Of a stretch of DNA of 64,000 bases, positions 38,753 through 48,144 are shown one piece after another; within the stretch, counting starts at the first letter, position 1, and every line of letters begins with the position of its first letter. The stretch comes from Isoetes taiwanensis (taxonomy: Eukaryota; Streptophyta; Lycopodiopsida; Isoetales; Isoetaceae), in contig JAJEKV010000062.1 in NCBI GenBank assembly GCA_021234155.1, positions 1,904,602-1,968,601 of the forward strand, given 5' to 3'. The translations under genes were made by a program, and so were the position numbers. Below the pieces are notes generated by a model. That model did not search any database. It saw only the letters and a program-made list of their open reading frames with translations, and was not told the origin of the DNA.

Positions 38753-39571
38753 TGTACAGAAGAAAGTCATGAAAGAATTTTGGAAGAAAACATAATCTCC
38801 AAAACTGAATTGATTCAATTACAAGAGCAAACCTGTGAGATATCAAGGTATTGTATTGCTTAGTGTTCTCCTCTTCATGACATCTCTAACCTTTGGTGAA
38901 ACTTTGGTATTGTCAAGCCAAAATTCACGAACCTGACATTTGATTGAATCATCGATTCTATTTGATCTTGGCATCCTTCACCTTAAAAGCCCATACATTT
39001 GCTCCACTTAATGACATTATCTTCCTTCTTCTTTGCAGCTTTGGATAAATTTCTTGGGTCGTATCTTTAGCAATTTTGAAGAAACATTCTTGTTTATATC
39101 TTCTTTTTTTCTAACAATCATTGATAACGATTGAATGTTTTGCGACCAATTTATCTTTGCTATTAGCGGACTTTACTTCTTGAAGCCCATCTTTCAAGTT
39201 TCGATCATTGATTTCATAACAATAACTTCGGAAGGATTTCCAATTACAGGTTCGAAAACAGGAAAAAGCCTGTCATCTTGCAACAAACGATCACAAAAAA
39301 CTAATCTTTGATCTGGACGAAGCGTTTGCCAGCAACTGAGGATGCAATCCACCGACCTGTCAACACGCTTCTTTATTTGTTTTGTGGCATAACACTGGCC
39401 AATGTCGGCATACTTGCGCTTAGAACCATCACTTCCATTGGAATTCTCACCCTCCATGAACAGATTGAAATTGATTTGTATTTCTTGTAGATTCAATTGG
39501 CATGTGTTTGCCGAATTCGATTTGTTGTTAGATCTGAAAGGGGAATTTGGAAAGGGAGGGGACGGATCCAT
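38753..39571 (-). pseudogene. Element A leftward gene, 5' portion
   Basis: From an ATG at 39,571 the minus-strand frame reads MDPSPPFPNSPFRSNN, then a basic, Ser/Asn-rich section (NSNGSDGSKRKYADIGQ) and DCILSCWQTLRPDQRLVFC, and ends at 39,194; further pieces in line (KDGLQEVKSANSKDKLVAKH, SGANVWAFKVKDAK) reach the LTR element 2 junction. This is the N-terminal part of the transposase-like gene whose 3' portion lies at 25,540-27,080. A basic Ser/Asn-rich N-terminus is common in eukaryotic transposases. The 11-kb insertion and internal stops make it dead. Confidence 0.45.
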
Positions 39572-39750
39572 TCGAATTGGTTCGGTGGTTGGTTCGGGTG
39601 GTTAACCAAGAATTTCGGGGGGAATGTCAGGGATGATCTTGCAATCATTGCATATCTGACACAAAACGACAAACCATTGTATCTTGATGTACATCTAAAA
39701 TGTACCCCAAAAAAGCACAAATTCGTCCTTCAATTCAGTACGATGTACGT

Positions 39751-39772
39751 ACACCCTTTCATGCTTTTACCC
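39751..39772 (-). repeat. Element A terminal inverted repeat, right
   Basis: Exact inverted partner of 19,447-19,468, followed by TTTTT as on the left flank. Confidence 0.65.
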
Positions 39773-40148
39773 TTTTTCCTCTTTTTTCCCTCGGAAAGCT
39801 ACATGCCATTTTTTGGAGAAAGCATCAATCAAGAATATGCTGAAAGCATATCTCTATCACAATTATATATGTTAGGTAACTCTCATCCTAACCATTCAAT
39901 ATGCATATTTTACTCACATATTTAAATCTGAAACTCGCGTATTTTTTGTATACGTAAATAATAGTTAGATGTCGTTTTGTCCCCACCACTAGTCATGATC
40001 TGCCAGGAGGACGATTTTCTTTTCCTAAACTGACCTTTATTGTTCGTCTTATTTTCATTTCTATTCTATCGTGCATTTTATTTTTATGAGTGGTATTTTA
40101 TTTTCCTCAATGACATTCTTGGCCATGTTTACTAGAATGGCAAAAATC

Positions 40149-42876
40149 TTACAGCTTACTCCTTTGAGATTGAAGCCGTGTTTGTAGCAACTTTGGAATC
40201 ATAGTCTTTGCCTGATCCATTTTGTCGTGAATGATACATACATAGTCTCGAGGATGCCTGTGGGATAACAGTCTCCATGACCAGTACTGGGTGCGACATG
40301 ATTGCTGCTCTAGTCTATGTGCCCTTCTCTGATCATGCAATATTCTCCTTTCAGCCTCATCCTTGGTCTTCAACAGCTTCGTGCGGATAACCTCGCAAGT
40401 GTCACACTTCGAGAATGCAACCTTCTTAGCAATACTGACGTCCTTGAAGCTACGTCTCCACGTCCTATGAAATCCTGTCGGAGATACCTTCTTGCCTGTG
40501 AGTGCCATCACTTCAGCGTTGACCTCTTCGAGAATGCATGTCTTCGTAAACATAGCAGGCAACTTCCTCACGTTTTCTCGAATCCCATCATCATTCCTCC
40601 TGCTACGGTGGGTAAGGATTCACAATTTTCCTTCACAAACATGGAAAAAACAGCCTCTGAGGCCAAGGTCGCCGCACGTGCTTTCATCGTGCCTGAATTG
40701 CCATGCTCAGCCTTTCGCGCACCGGAGCGGAATTCTGCCTTCCACTTGAGATACCCCGACTTTGAAATCCCAAGACCAAGGTACCAAGCTCTCTCACAGA
40801 CACTGACGCCTTGCAAGACTAGCCGATGGACCCTTCTACCCTTCATATTGTTGCCTAACATATCATACACAAAAGTGGTCCTGTCACTCGATTTCATGGC
40901 GAAGAAATCCTTTTGCATGTTTATAGCTTGATCCCTACTGAATTTCTCACAACATCTCTGTTTGCAACACATGGTCTTCCTATACCTCAAGATGGCTTCA
41001 TTGGTTGTTAGCCGATCTATCTTTGGAGGCTTTGATGCTTTCTTTGGCTGACGAGAATGGAAGGTGTATTTACGCTTCTCGTACTACGGATGCTTCTCAA
41101 GCTCCGAGCTGCCCTGGCTCGACGTCGTATCATGCTGTTCCACTGGCGCCGCACTTAAAATCTCCGACACCTTCACTCCACAAACCCTAACTAGATCATT
41201 ATTTCACCTTAAAAGCATGCCCGCTTTAGGTACTGTCAAACATGCGACGACAGGAAGTTCATCTACGGGAGGGGGAAAGCCTTCCGAATGAACACTCCTA
41301 CGGTCTTCATACCCAAAAGCGGTCACATCTTGCATCGTGCGGACCCGGTGAAGGATATAAATCCCCATTTGCGGGGATGGCGACACACAAAGTGAAAAAT
41401 TTCGCAGTCAGTCTCTAGTAGTGTGTACCTAGTTAGCGACATAGTGTCTCTGTTGCTTCCCACTCGCTGTCTTTTGGATGCTGATGGCACGTCCACGACA
41501 TTGGAGTCGTGAACATCACTTTCCCTCCAGAGAATGAAGGTAGGGCCTCACCTAAGGTTCTTGCATCTGGCGTAGGCCAACAGAGAACATGATGCCCCTC
41601 AAACACGGCTAGAACACCAACACTCACAACTCCATCTGGGATGTCTTTAAAATGGCATCAATCCCTGGCTCCTATGGCTCCTTTGGCAACTACCCGACCG
41701 TCTTTGAATAGGTACACCTCCTGCACAAAAGAAATGAATCAGTTTTAGAGCAAAGTTGTAGCAGATTGTCCTTAGCAGGTGAAATTGGGCGGGCGCCCAA
41801 TTTGCTCCCTGTTGTAATGGTCCTTAGCAGGTGAATTTGTTCACATGCCCAATTTCCTCCCTGCTAAAGTCGTCCCTGGCAGTTGAAATTGGGTGGGCGC
41901 CCAATTTGCTCCCTGTTGTAGTGGTCCTCAACGGATCAAATTGGGCACCCGCCCAATTTGTTCCCAGTTGTAGTCATCCTTGGCAGGTGAAATTGGACAC
42001 CCGCCCAATTTGCTCCTTGCTGTAGTCGTCCCTGGCAATTGAAGTCGGGCGCCCAATTTGCTCCCTGTTGTAGTGGTCTTCAGGAGTTGAATTTGGGCAC
42101 CCACCCAATTTGCTCCCTATAGTGATGGTCTTTAGCAGTCGAAATTGGGCACTCGCCCAATTTGTTCCCTGTTGCAGTGTTCCTTAGCAGATGAAATTGG
42201 GCGGGCGCCCAATTTGCTCCTTGTTGTAGTGGTCCTTAGCAGTTGTAATTGGGCACCCGCCCAATTTGCTCTCTGTTGCAGTGTTCCTTAGAAGGTGAAA
42301 TTGGGCAGGTGCCCAATTTGCTCCTTGTTGTAGTGGTCTTTAGCAGTTCTAATTGGGCACCCGCCCAATTTGCTCTCTGTTGCAGTGTTCCTTAGCAGGT
42401 GAAATTGGGCAGGCGCCCAATTTGCTCCTTGTTGTAGTGGTCTTTAGCAGTTCTAATTGGGCACCCGCCCAATTTGCCAGTACAGGAGGTCTATCTGCCC
42501 ATACATAGTTACTCAGGAATCAAACTAGGCACCCAACCTACTTGGCCCTGCACATCTACCTGGGTATGAAATTGAGCAAGGAACCCGATTTGCTAACCCA
42601 GCTGGAATTTAATTTGGCCATTCGCATCTACCTGGAATGTCTAATTGGGTTGTAACCAGGATAGCTTCTATGCTACCCCAGCTAGAATCTAGACTACATC
42701 AGTTATGTTGGGGGGACCGCACATGCATCTCTCAAATTTCTATTTATTTCTCAAATCTTCTCATCAATAATGTTCTATACCAATCCAGGCATCTTAATAT
42801 CAGCGCATGCAACCCACAGTGGCAAGAATAAACGTATAAACCAAAAGAAATTTACCTTTGGTGAAGCGCACGCCAT
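40149..42876 (-). pseudogene. Element B leftward transposase-like gene, broken
   Basis: ATG at 42,876 opens a 7-codon exon (MACASPK) ending AAAG|GTAAAT at 42,856. Intron 1 (41,721-42,855) holds palindrome array 1; exon 2 starts after TGTGCAG at 41,720 in the same phase and reads EVYLFKDGRVVAKGAIGARD, a TGA in place of one codon (41,658-41,660), then CHFKDIPDGVVSVGVLAVF to 41,433. This recalls the DUF8039-type domain of plant CACTA proteins (weak). From about 41,115 to 40,149 lies a transposase-like protein: KTMCCKQRCCEKF, VSVCERAWYLGLGISKSGYL, KKVAFSKCDTCEVIRTKL and CIIHDKMDQAKTMIPKL. That order (Cys pair, 'VC..aw...lGIS', 'C..C', then D.MDQ.K) is seen in a broad uncharacterised eukaryotic DDE-like family. 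One frame change lies near 40,570. The part with the remaining catalytic residues is absent after 40,149. Confidence 0.55.
41776..42480. repeat. Palindrome array 1: 14 units, about 52 bp each
   Basis: Fourteen copies of the inverted repeat AAATTGGGC / 4-base spacer / GCCCAATTT begin at 41,782, 41,834, 41,885, 41,938, 41,991 and so on to 42,454. Filler is 'tgctccctgttgtagtggtc'-like. Spacers alternate between GGGC and ACCC types while the arms stay conserved. Each arm contains CCAAT in one orientation (NF-Y-like, by sequence only). The array lies wholly within intron 1 of the leftward gene. Confidence 0.95.
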
Positions 42877-42959
42877 CTGCCCAAGAATGTGAGAGAACGA
42901 AATGGCTTAGCCACTCTGCTTCCTTGAGAGTAATTCAAAATTCAAATCTCCCACGAGAG

Positions 42960-43130
42960 TTTGATTGGGCGGGCGGGCGCGTAATATAAATTCAAATTCA
43001 AATTCGGACGGGCCCGTAATTCAAATTGGGGCGGGACCGTAATTTTAAATTCAAAATCGGGGGGGCGGCCCGTAATATAAATTTAAAATTGGGCGGGCCC
43101 CGTGAGAATTCCAAATTTAAAATTTAAATT
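42960..43130. repeat. GC/AT-alternating repeats in the divergent intergenic region
   Basis: Four or five imperfect copies of a GGGCGGGC/CCGTAAT block followed by ATAAATTCAAATT-like sequence lie here. They share the GGGCGGGC core with the palindrome arrays but lack complete arms. They sit 90-250 bp upstream of the leftward ATG, where a promoter should be. Confidence 0.6.
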
Positions 43131-43659
43131 CCACGACGTCTATATTAATTTAAAAATCCGCATTTAATGTTTCGGGCACATTTATTGCAAAAGTCTATTT
43201 TTATTGTTATTTGTTTCGGTCTATATTTAGTTAAAAAGGTCTATGTTTAAGGCTCTTCATTTGCATGGCTGCCACTTGTCATTCACCTGTTCAATCTCAC
43301 CGCCCATTCCTTTTCGCTTGCTCATTCATTCCTTTCCGACAACCGTTGCCTGTAGTCTTATTCTCTGAGGATCACGATACGCCTATCGTCTTCAAAGTGA
43401 TTGCGCCTCCCATCATATCTTCTAAGCGCTGTCTCTGAGCATCCAAGCGCCACTGCTTTTCATGGAACATCGACCCTCGAAGGCAGGAAATGGTACTGTT
43501 TTTTTGTTCAGCTTTAGTTTATTATATTACTGCAGGCGATAAGCCACTGGCCATTTGCATTCTTGCCCTAAATGAAATTCTCAGCTATCCTACATCCTTC
43601 ATTTTTGGTTTCTATGCTTCTAAACCCTCTGGCGCGCACCTCTGGCCGCTTTGTTGTTA

Positions 43660-43860
43660 CTAAGTACCTCAGAAGTTGTGTCCTCTGCACCAAAAACCCT
43701 CGGCCCATTGCATCTTTCTAAGTACCTCAGAGGCTGTGTCCTCTGCACCAAATAACCCTCTGGCCCATTGCATCTTTCTAAGTACCTCAGAAGCTGTGTC
43801 CTCTGCACCAAATAACCCTCTGGCGCATCTTTTTAAGTACCACAGAAGCTGTTTCCATGC
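43660..43860. repeat. Four-copy tandem repeat, about 56-60 bp
   Basis: Units begin AAGTACCTCAGAAGCTGTGT at about 43,661, 43,718, 43,778 and 43,834. The filler then grades into that of palindrome array 2. Confidence 0.85.
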
Positions 43861-43869
43861 ATCCATACA

Positions 43870-44400
43870 CCCTCTGCGGGTGCCGAAAAGCTGTTTCCAT
43901 GCTTCTAAATGTCCTTTGGGGTGGCAAATTGCGCGGGCGCCCAATTTGGGACCCTTTTGCCTCTCTCCGTTCTTCCAAACCTCCTCCGGTGCGGCAAATT
44001 GGGGGGACGCCCAATTTGTCAAACTCGCCTCCGTTCCTGCTTCCATTGCACTCCTCTGGGGTGGCAAATCGGGCGGGCTCCCAATTTGGCACCCTCTTGC
44101 CTATTTCCCTGCTTCCAAATGTCCTCTGGGGTGGCAAATTGGGTGGACGCCCAATTTGATGTCCTCTTGCCACATTCCGTGCTTCCAAACCTCCTCCGGT
44201 GGGGCAAATCGGGCGGGCGCCCAATTTGTCACCCTCTTGCCTCTATTCCTGCTTCCGAATGTCCTCTGGGTGGGGCAAATTGGGCGCACGCCCAATTTGA
44301 TCTCCTCTTGCCTCATTCCGTGTCTCCAAACCTCCTCTGGTGGGGCAAATTGGGCGGGCGCCCAATTTCGCACCCTTTTGCCTCTTTTCGTGCTTTCAAA
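43870..44400. repeat. Palindrome array 2: 7 units, about 70 bp each
   Basis: Copies of the AAATTGGGC/GCCCAATTT inverted repeat begin at 43,926, 43,997, 44,066, 44,136, 44,206, 44,277 and 44,347. The filler ('tgcttccaaacctcctccgg') is unrelated to arrays 1 and 3. The array ends about 115 bp before the acceptor TTATGCAG at 44,472-44,479 that precedes the rightward ATG, so it is probably in a 5'-UTR intron; the donor was not pinned down. Confidence 0.93.
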
Positions 44401-44484
44401 CCCCCTATAGGGGGCATCCCTTACCTTGTTTTAATGCTTGCATACACTACTAATGGGATTAATGAATGATGTTATGCAGCACCC

Positions 44485-46089
44485 ATGGCCAGAACTAAGC
44501 AAACTGCACGTGTACCTGGAGCTGGCCCTCCGTTGGCACAGGCATTTGCTGCAGCAAAGGAAGCAGATTCAAGCATTCAGTTCAATGGTATTGAAGTCGT
44601 CCCAGAGCTAATGACTACTGTAGCCGATAAGTTTTCATGGTGCATAGAGGTAGGCCCAATCCACCCTGGCTCTAGCACAAATCATCTCAAGGATCTGTGC
44701 TTGTACTTTGCTGAGCCCGGGACTCGGAGGACACAGAATGCTGGCATAGCAATTGACATGACTGTGAGCACTGAGGTTGCCAACGAGATAGATGTTGTCG
44801 TGGAAGACGTGCTTGATAAGTCATTTCAAGGATACAGGTTACCCTTTGAAACTTACAATCCTCAGCTAATGCATGCAAGCATCACTGAGGCTCCACATTC
44901 GTCTCAAGCCAAGGGCTGGGTCTTGGCTTCTTATGAAAGCCTTGAGAGATCTGGACTGACTAAACAGGGAGATATTATTGATGGATTTAATACAGTTAGA
45001 CAGTGTATACTCAATCACAAACAAAATCGATCAAAGGCCCTTTATACAGAATATCATGGAAAGAGCCAACCAAAGGTCTATGACACGGCGTGGTTGAAGT
45101 CACGTTATGGACAAGCAAGAAAGAGTGATGGACAGAAAGGCACAGAGAAGCCCACAGCCGTGTCATCAGAAAAATTAAATGTTCCTAAGAAGAAAAGATC
45201 AGAAACACCAACGCCAAAACTAATTCTTGGTGGTATGGGAAGAACATCACGTAGCCGGGACTTGAGCATTCGATCACAGGAGGTATCTGAGCAGTCCCCA
45301 CTAGAAAAGCAACTAAAAAAACGAAGTCGGCACGAGGCAATAGCTTCCTCGTCTAAGAAAAGAAGAGACTCGACTCCACCATATACATCAGGTGGATCCT
45401 ATGGGGGGAGTGAGATTGAGACAGGCTTACAGGAAGATGACAGACGAATTGTTAAGTGCTCCACATCTGGCGGGGCCTTGACCCAGGAAAGCAGACGTGA
45501 GCTGTCACAAAGTGCATTGATCAACATTAAACACAGAGAAAGGATTTATCCTCTTGGAGTTGAATTCGAAATAGAGGTGGATATATTTAAAATGCATCAA
45601 GCACCTGCAAATATGACCTGCAGGGTCATCAGTCCTAAACATGTAGATACCCTATATGAATCATTTATTAATGTCCAGATGCATCCACCTTGTGCGGATG
45701 TTGTACCCTTTGATCCAGACACTGGGCATGCACTCAAGTGGAAGAAGGCCAGCGATTTAGACAATGCAGAATTCTGGATTATAAATGGCAATCACACTAC
45801 TGCAGTTGCCCAAATTCTTGTTAATCAGGCCTTGAAATGGCCAGCAGAAAGGGCACATTTGAAAGATCTTATCTTTTTCTTCTACGCTAAAAGAAAATGT
45901 CGCGTGCTAGCAGGGAATCTCACTTTAACTGAATATGTGAAGGTCAGCCAGGAGAGCAACGACATCACCAAGGATACCATTCATCAGGATGTCTACTTCG
46001 AGCAAATACAGCAGCTAAGGAACCAATGGGCATTGTATGGAAAGCCGAAGAAAGGAAAGCGTGGACTATCCCAAGATAGGGCATATTTA
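44485..46089 (+). CDS. Histone H3-tail mimic, NLS and candidate ParB-like domain, exon 1 (535 codons)
   Basis: The ATG has strong context (CACCCATGG) just after an acceptor-like TTATGCAG. The N-terminus MARTKQTAR is identical to histone H3 through R8; the next residue is Val instead of K9, and the H3 match ends. Basic nuclear-localisation signals follow at residues 234-238 (PKKKR) and about 278-296 (KKRSRHEAIASSSKKRR). From about residue 345 to 475 lies a compact domain: EFEIEVDIF, CRVISPKHVDTLYESF, ADVVPFDPDTG and FWIINGNHTTAVAQIL (near 434). That strand-helix layout ending in 'NGNH..A.A' resembles the ParB/Srx-like N-terminal domain ('i.p..v..L..Si......P..v....' then 'dG.HR..A'), a family call by eye only. 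A basic segment (GKPKKGKRGLSQDRAYL) ends the exon at TTA|GTAAGT. The frame is intact throughout, unlike nearby relics. Confidence 0.75.
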
Positions 46090-46779
46090 GTAAGTCACTT
46101 CTATTTGTTCATGCAGTATGTTTTCCTCATCAAATTGGGCGGGCGCCCAATTTGGGATGCCCCCATGTGCACTCAGCATGTTAGGCTGCATCTCCTTGGC
46201 TATCAAATTGGGCGGGCGCCCAATTTGGGATGCCCCCATGTCCACTCAGCAGGTTAGGCTGAATCTCCTTGGCTATCAAATTGGGCGGGCGCCCAATTTG
46301 GGATGCCCACATGTTCACTCAGCACGTTAGGCTGCATCTCCTTGGCTATCAAATTGGGCGGGCGCCCAATTTGGGATGCCCCCCATATCCACTCTCAAAG
46401 ACGTTAGTGCAGATCTCCTTGGCTATCAAATTGGGGGGCGCCCAATCTGGGATGCCCCCCATGTCCACTCAGCACGTTAGGCTGCATCTCCTTGGCTATC
46501 AAATTGGGTGGGCGCCCAATTTGGGATGCCCACATGTTCACTCAGCACGTTAGTCTGCATCTCCTTGGCTATCAAATTGGGCGGGCGCCCAATTTGGGAT
46601 GCCCACATCTTCACTCAGCACGTTAGTCTGCATCTCCTTGGCTATCAAATTGGGCGGGCGCCCAATTTGGGATGCCCCTCATGTGCATTGCCCCCCCATG
46701 TGCATTGCATGTTAGCTTGTGCATTGCTCAATTTTGAGACCATATATTTCAGATATGCTAAGTTCACTATGTTGTGCAG
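46090..46779 (+). other. Intron 1 of the H3-mimic gene, filled by palindrome array 3
   Basis: Donor GTAAGT at 46,090 and acceptor TTGTGCAG ending at 46,779, both in phase 0, join AYL to DWLAIAKQ. Reading on from the donor gives only translated repeat (from 46,118 to a stop at 46,255), so splicing is the better model. Confidence 0.8.
46125..46690. repeat. Palindrome array 3: 8 units, 73 bp each
   Basis: Inverted repeats begin at 46,132, 46,205, 46,278, 46,351, 46,428, 46,501, 46,574 and 46,647. Filler is 'gcatctccttggctatc' and 'gggatgccc'. It is the most regular of the three arrays, so probably the youngest. Confidence 0.95.
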
Positions 46780-47620
46780 GATTGGCTCGCTATAGCGAAG
46801 CAGACTTTGAATAAACTTAGCATGCGAGATTACGATTACTTCGTGTATTTGGATGACGAAACTTGGAATATGTGCCTGCAAGTGGCTCAGTTGTTCTATG
46901 AAGATCAACTAAAAGATGAATTAGGTGAAACGATAGTGGTTAAGGACCGGCTAAGAATGTTCACGAATAACAAGTGCCGACCTTTAAAGTCCATGCATCC
47001 AATGGATTTGCAAAGACTCTTGACAGAGATCATGACAGGCGCCACGTACATCAAGACCACCAAAAATTACACTGGAAGGCGTGTCATGAAAATCCGTGCG
47101 GGGGAACTGAAGAAGATTGGCACTAAAATTTGATGTTAATGTTCGCCAACAGTGTAGGTGATTGGGTTGATAGCCGCAAGGAGGCAGAAAAGCTTAACCT
47201 TCCAAAGGCTCTTATCCTAAAGGTTAATGAATATCTGCGTGGGCCGGTGGAAGAGGGATCTAAATCATTCAAATGCTACCGTGTCAGTCCTCTGGGGATG
47301 TCAGTTGATGTGGTTAATACCTCTGCTCGGTTTATCGGATGTGATTTCAGAAATATCAGGAAATGGAGCATGGAAGAATACCAGAAGTTTTTGGACCAGA
47401 TCAGTGTGCTAACGGACCAGCAACTATATTGGATCACGATCTTTATCGCTCCAGATCATTTGAGTGAATGCTTGTCCGCCATGAAGACTATAGACGGAGG
47501 TGGTAGTGTATGGGTGGGTGCGTACCAGGATCCAAAAAAGAGAAACCCTTCCTCTCGTGTTCGTGCGCGGACCCTTTGTTACGGTAATATGCGTGGCGGA
47601 GACCAGCGGTACCACCGCTA
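46780..47620 (+). CDS. H3-mimic gene, exon 2 region (one frame change)
   Basis: Exon 2 reads DWLAIAKQTLNKLSMRDYDY and ends in a TGA at 47,131. An overlapping frame at 47,130-47,627 continues with coding-like sequence: FANSVGDWVDSRKEAEKLNL, SFKCYRVSPLGMSVDVV, QQLYWITIFIAPDHLSECL and GGSVWVGAYQDPKKRN. The change of frame near 47,133 is either a one-base indel or an unrecognised short intron. The middle portion has the feel of a helical protein with a methyltransferase-like 'D.V....' strand, but no catalytic DPPY-type motif is clear. An in-frame TGA follows RYHRYA, and the frame then stays open as LNLCFNDADHPQEYSKF to NMV at about 47,754. So the 3' half is decayed or carries errors. Confidence 0.55.
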
Positions 47621-47825
47621 TGCATGACTGAATCTATGCTTCAACGACGCGGACCATCCTCAAGAGTATTCGAAGTTTCCGCAGCACTTGAAAGAAGTGG
47701 AGGACATAGAGAAGAACCTCCCCGATCATGAGTGCGCAGCAGATAACATGGTTTAAACTTGTGTCTCTGTCCATTTCTTTTCAATACCACTTATAACGGT
47801 TGTCTACTTTCCTTCATCATACTGG

Positions 47826-48062
47826 TTGTATCGGCCTTGGGGTGATAAGAGTGCGGGAGGAGGCGCGGGTGCTCTTTTGCCACATCAATTGGATTCCAGG
47901 ACATGCACATACCTAGTGCGGAAATTTATGCTAGAGGGTTGCAATGTCCTTGATTTCTTCTCCGGAGGATCGTTTAGCCGTGCAGCTTTGTGCGAAGGGT
48001 ATAAAGCTATCACGTGTTTGAATTTTTTGCCTTTGAGATTGATGAGAATATGCACCCCTTAA
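47826..48062 (+). CDS. SAM-methyltransferase-like segment of the H3-mimic gene
   Basis: This frame reads GGGAGALLPHQLDSRTCTYL, then NVLDFFSGGSFSRAALCEG. 'VLD.F.G.G....A....G' is motif I, the SAM-binding loop of class I DNA methyltransferases. Amino-methyltransferases of phages and bacteria often have it after the catalytic motif. In a neighbouring frame FEIDENMHPLN follows, which may be the motif II acid. The segment lies 70 bp after the previous open frame in the same orientation and probably is a later exon of the same gene. Catalytic motif IV was not identified, so substrate (adenine or cytosine, DNA or other) is open. This fold assignment is moderate. Confidence 0.5.
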   Translation: MYRPWGDKSAGGGAGALLPHQLDSRTCTYLVRKFMLEGCNVLDFFSGGSFSRAALCEGYKAITCLNFLPLRLMRICTP

Positions 48063-48144
48063 ACTTGTTGATTTTTATCAACTCAGTAATACTAGACGAG
48101 AGAAGAAATCTTGAGAGCTTGTGCTTTGCAAAAAATAGCGAGCT

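Larger units (their letters stand above)
19447..39772. mobile_element. DNA transposon 'element A', decayed, split by LTR element 2
   Basis: A 22-bp perfect inverted repeat, GGGTAAAAGCATGAAAGGG plus three more bases, lies at 19,447-19,468 and, inverted, at 39,751-39,772. Both outer flanks begin with TTTTT, a possible five-base target duplication but low in complexity. Inside are a rightward gene (19,702-24,386) and a leftward gene (39,571 to about 25,540), with the intact 11-kb LTR element 2 inserted in the leftward gene; without it the transposon would be about 9.3 kb. Clusters of TGTACAT-type repeats lie toward each end. The two-gene convergent layout with a Ulp1-like part and a transposase-like part resembles large plant cut-and-paste elements (MULE or CACTA type), but the superfamily is not settled. 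Many frame changes: not autonomous now. Confidence 0.55.

Noticed and set aside
43669-44469. Long overlapping open frames on both strands across palindrome array 2 (up to about 244 codons)
   Set aside because: They are translated tandem repeat: the unit length and palindromes keep several frames open in both directions without any domain.
46090-46257. Extension of the H3-mimic protein into the palindrome array
   Set aside because: A consensus GTAAGT donor precedes the array and an in-phase acceptor follows it, so the extension is intron read-through in the frame only.
41776-46690. Regularly spaced palindromic repeats suggesting a CRISPR array
   Set aside because: The filler between palindromes is itself repeated, the host is a plant and no cas genes are present.
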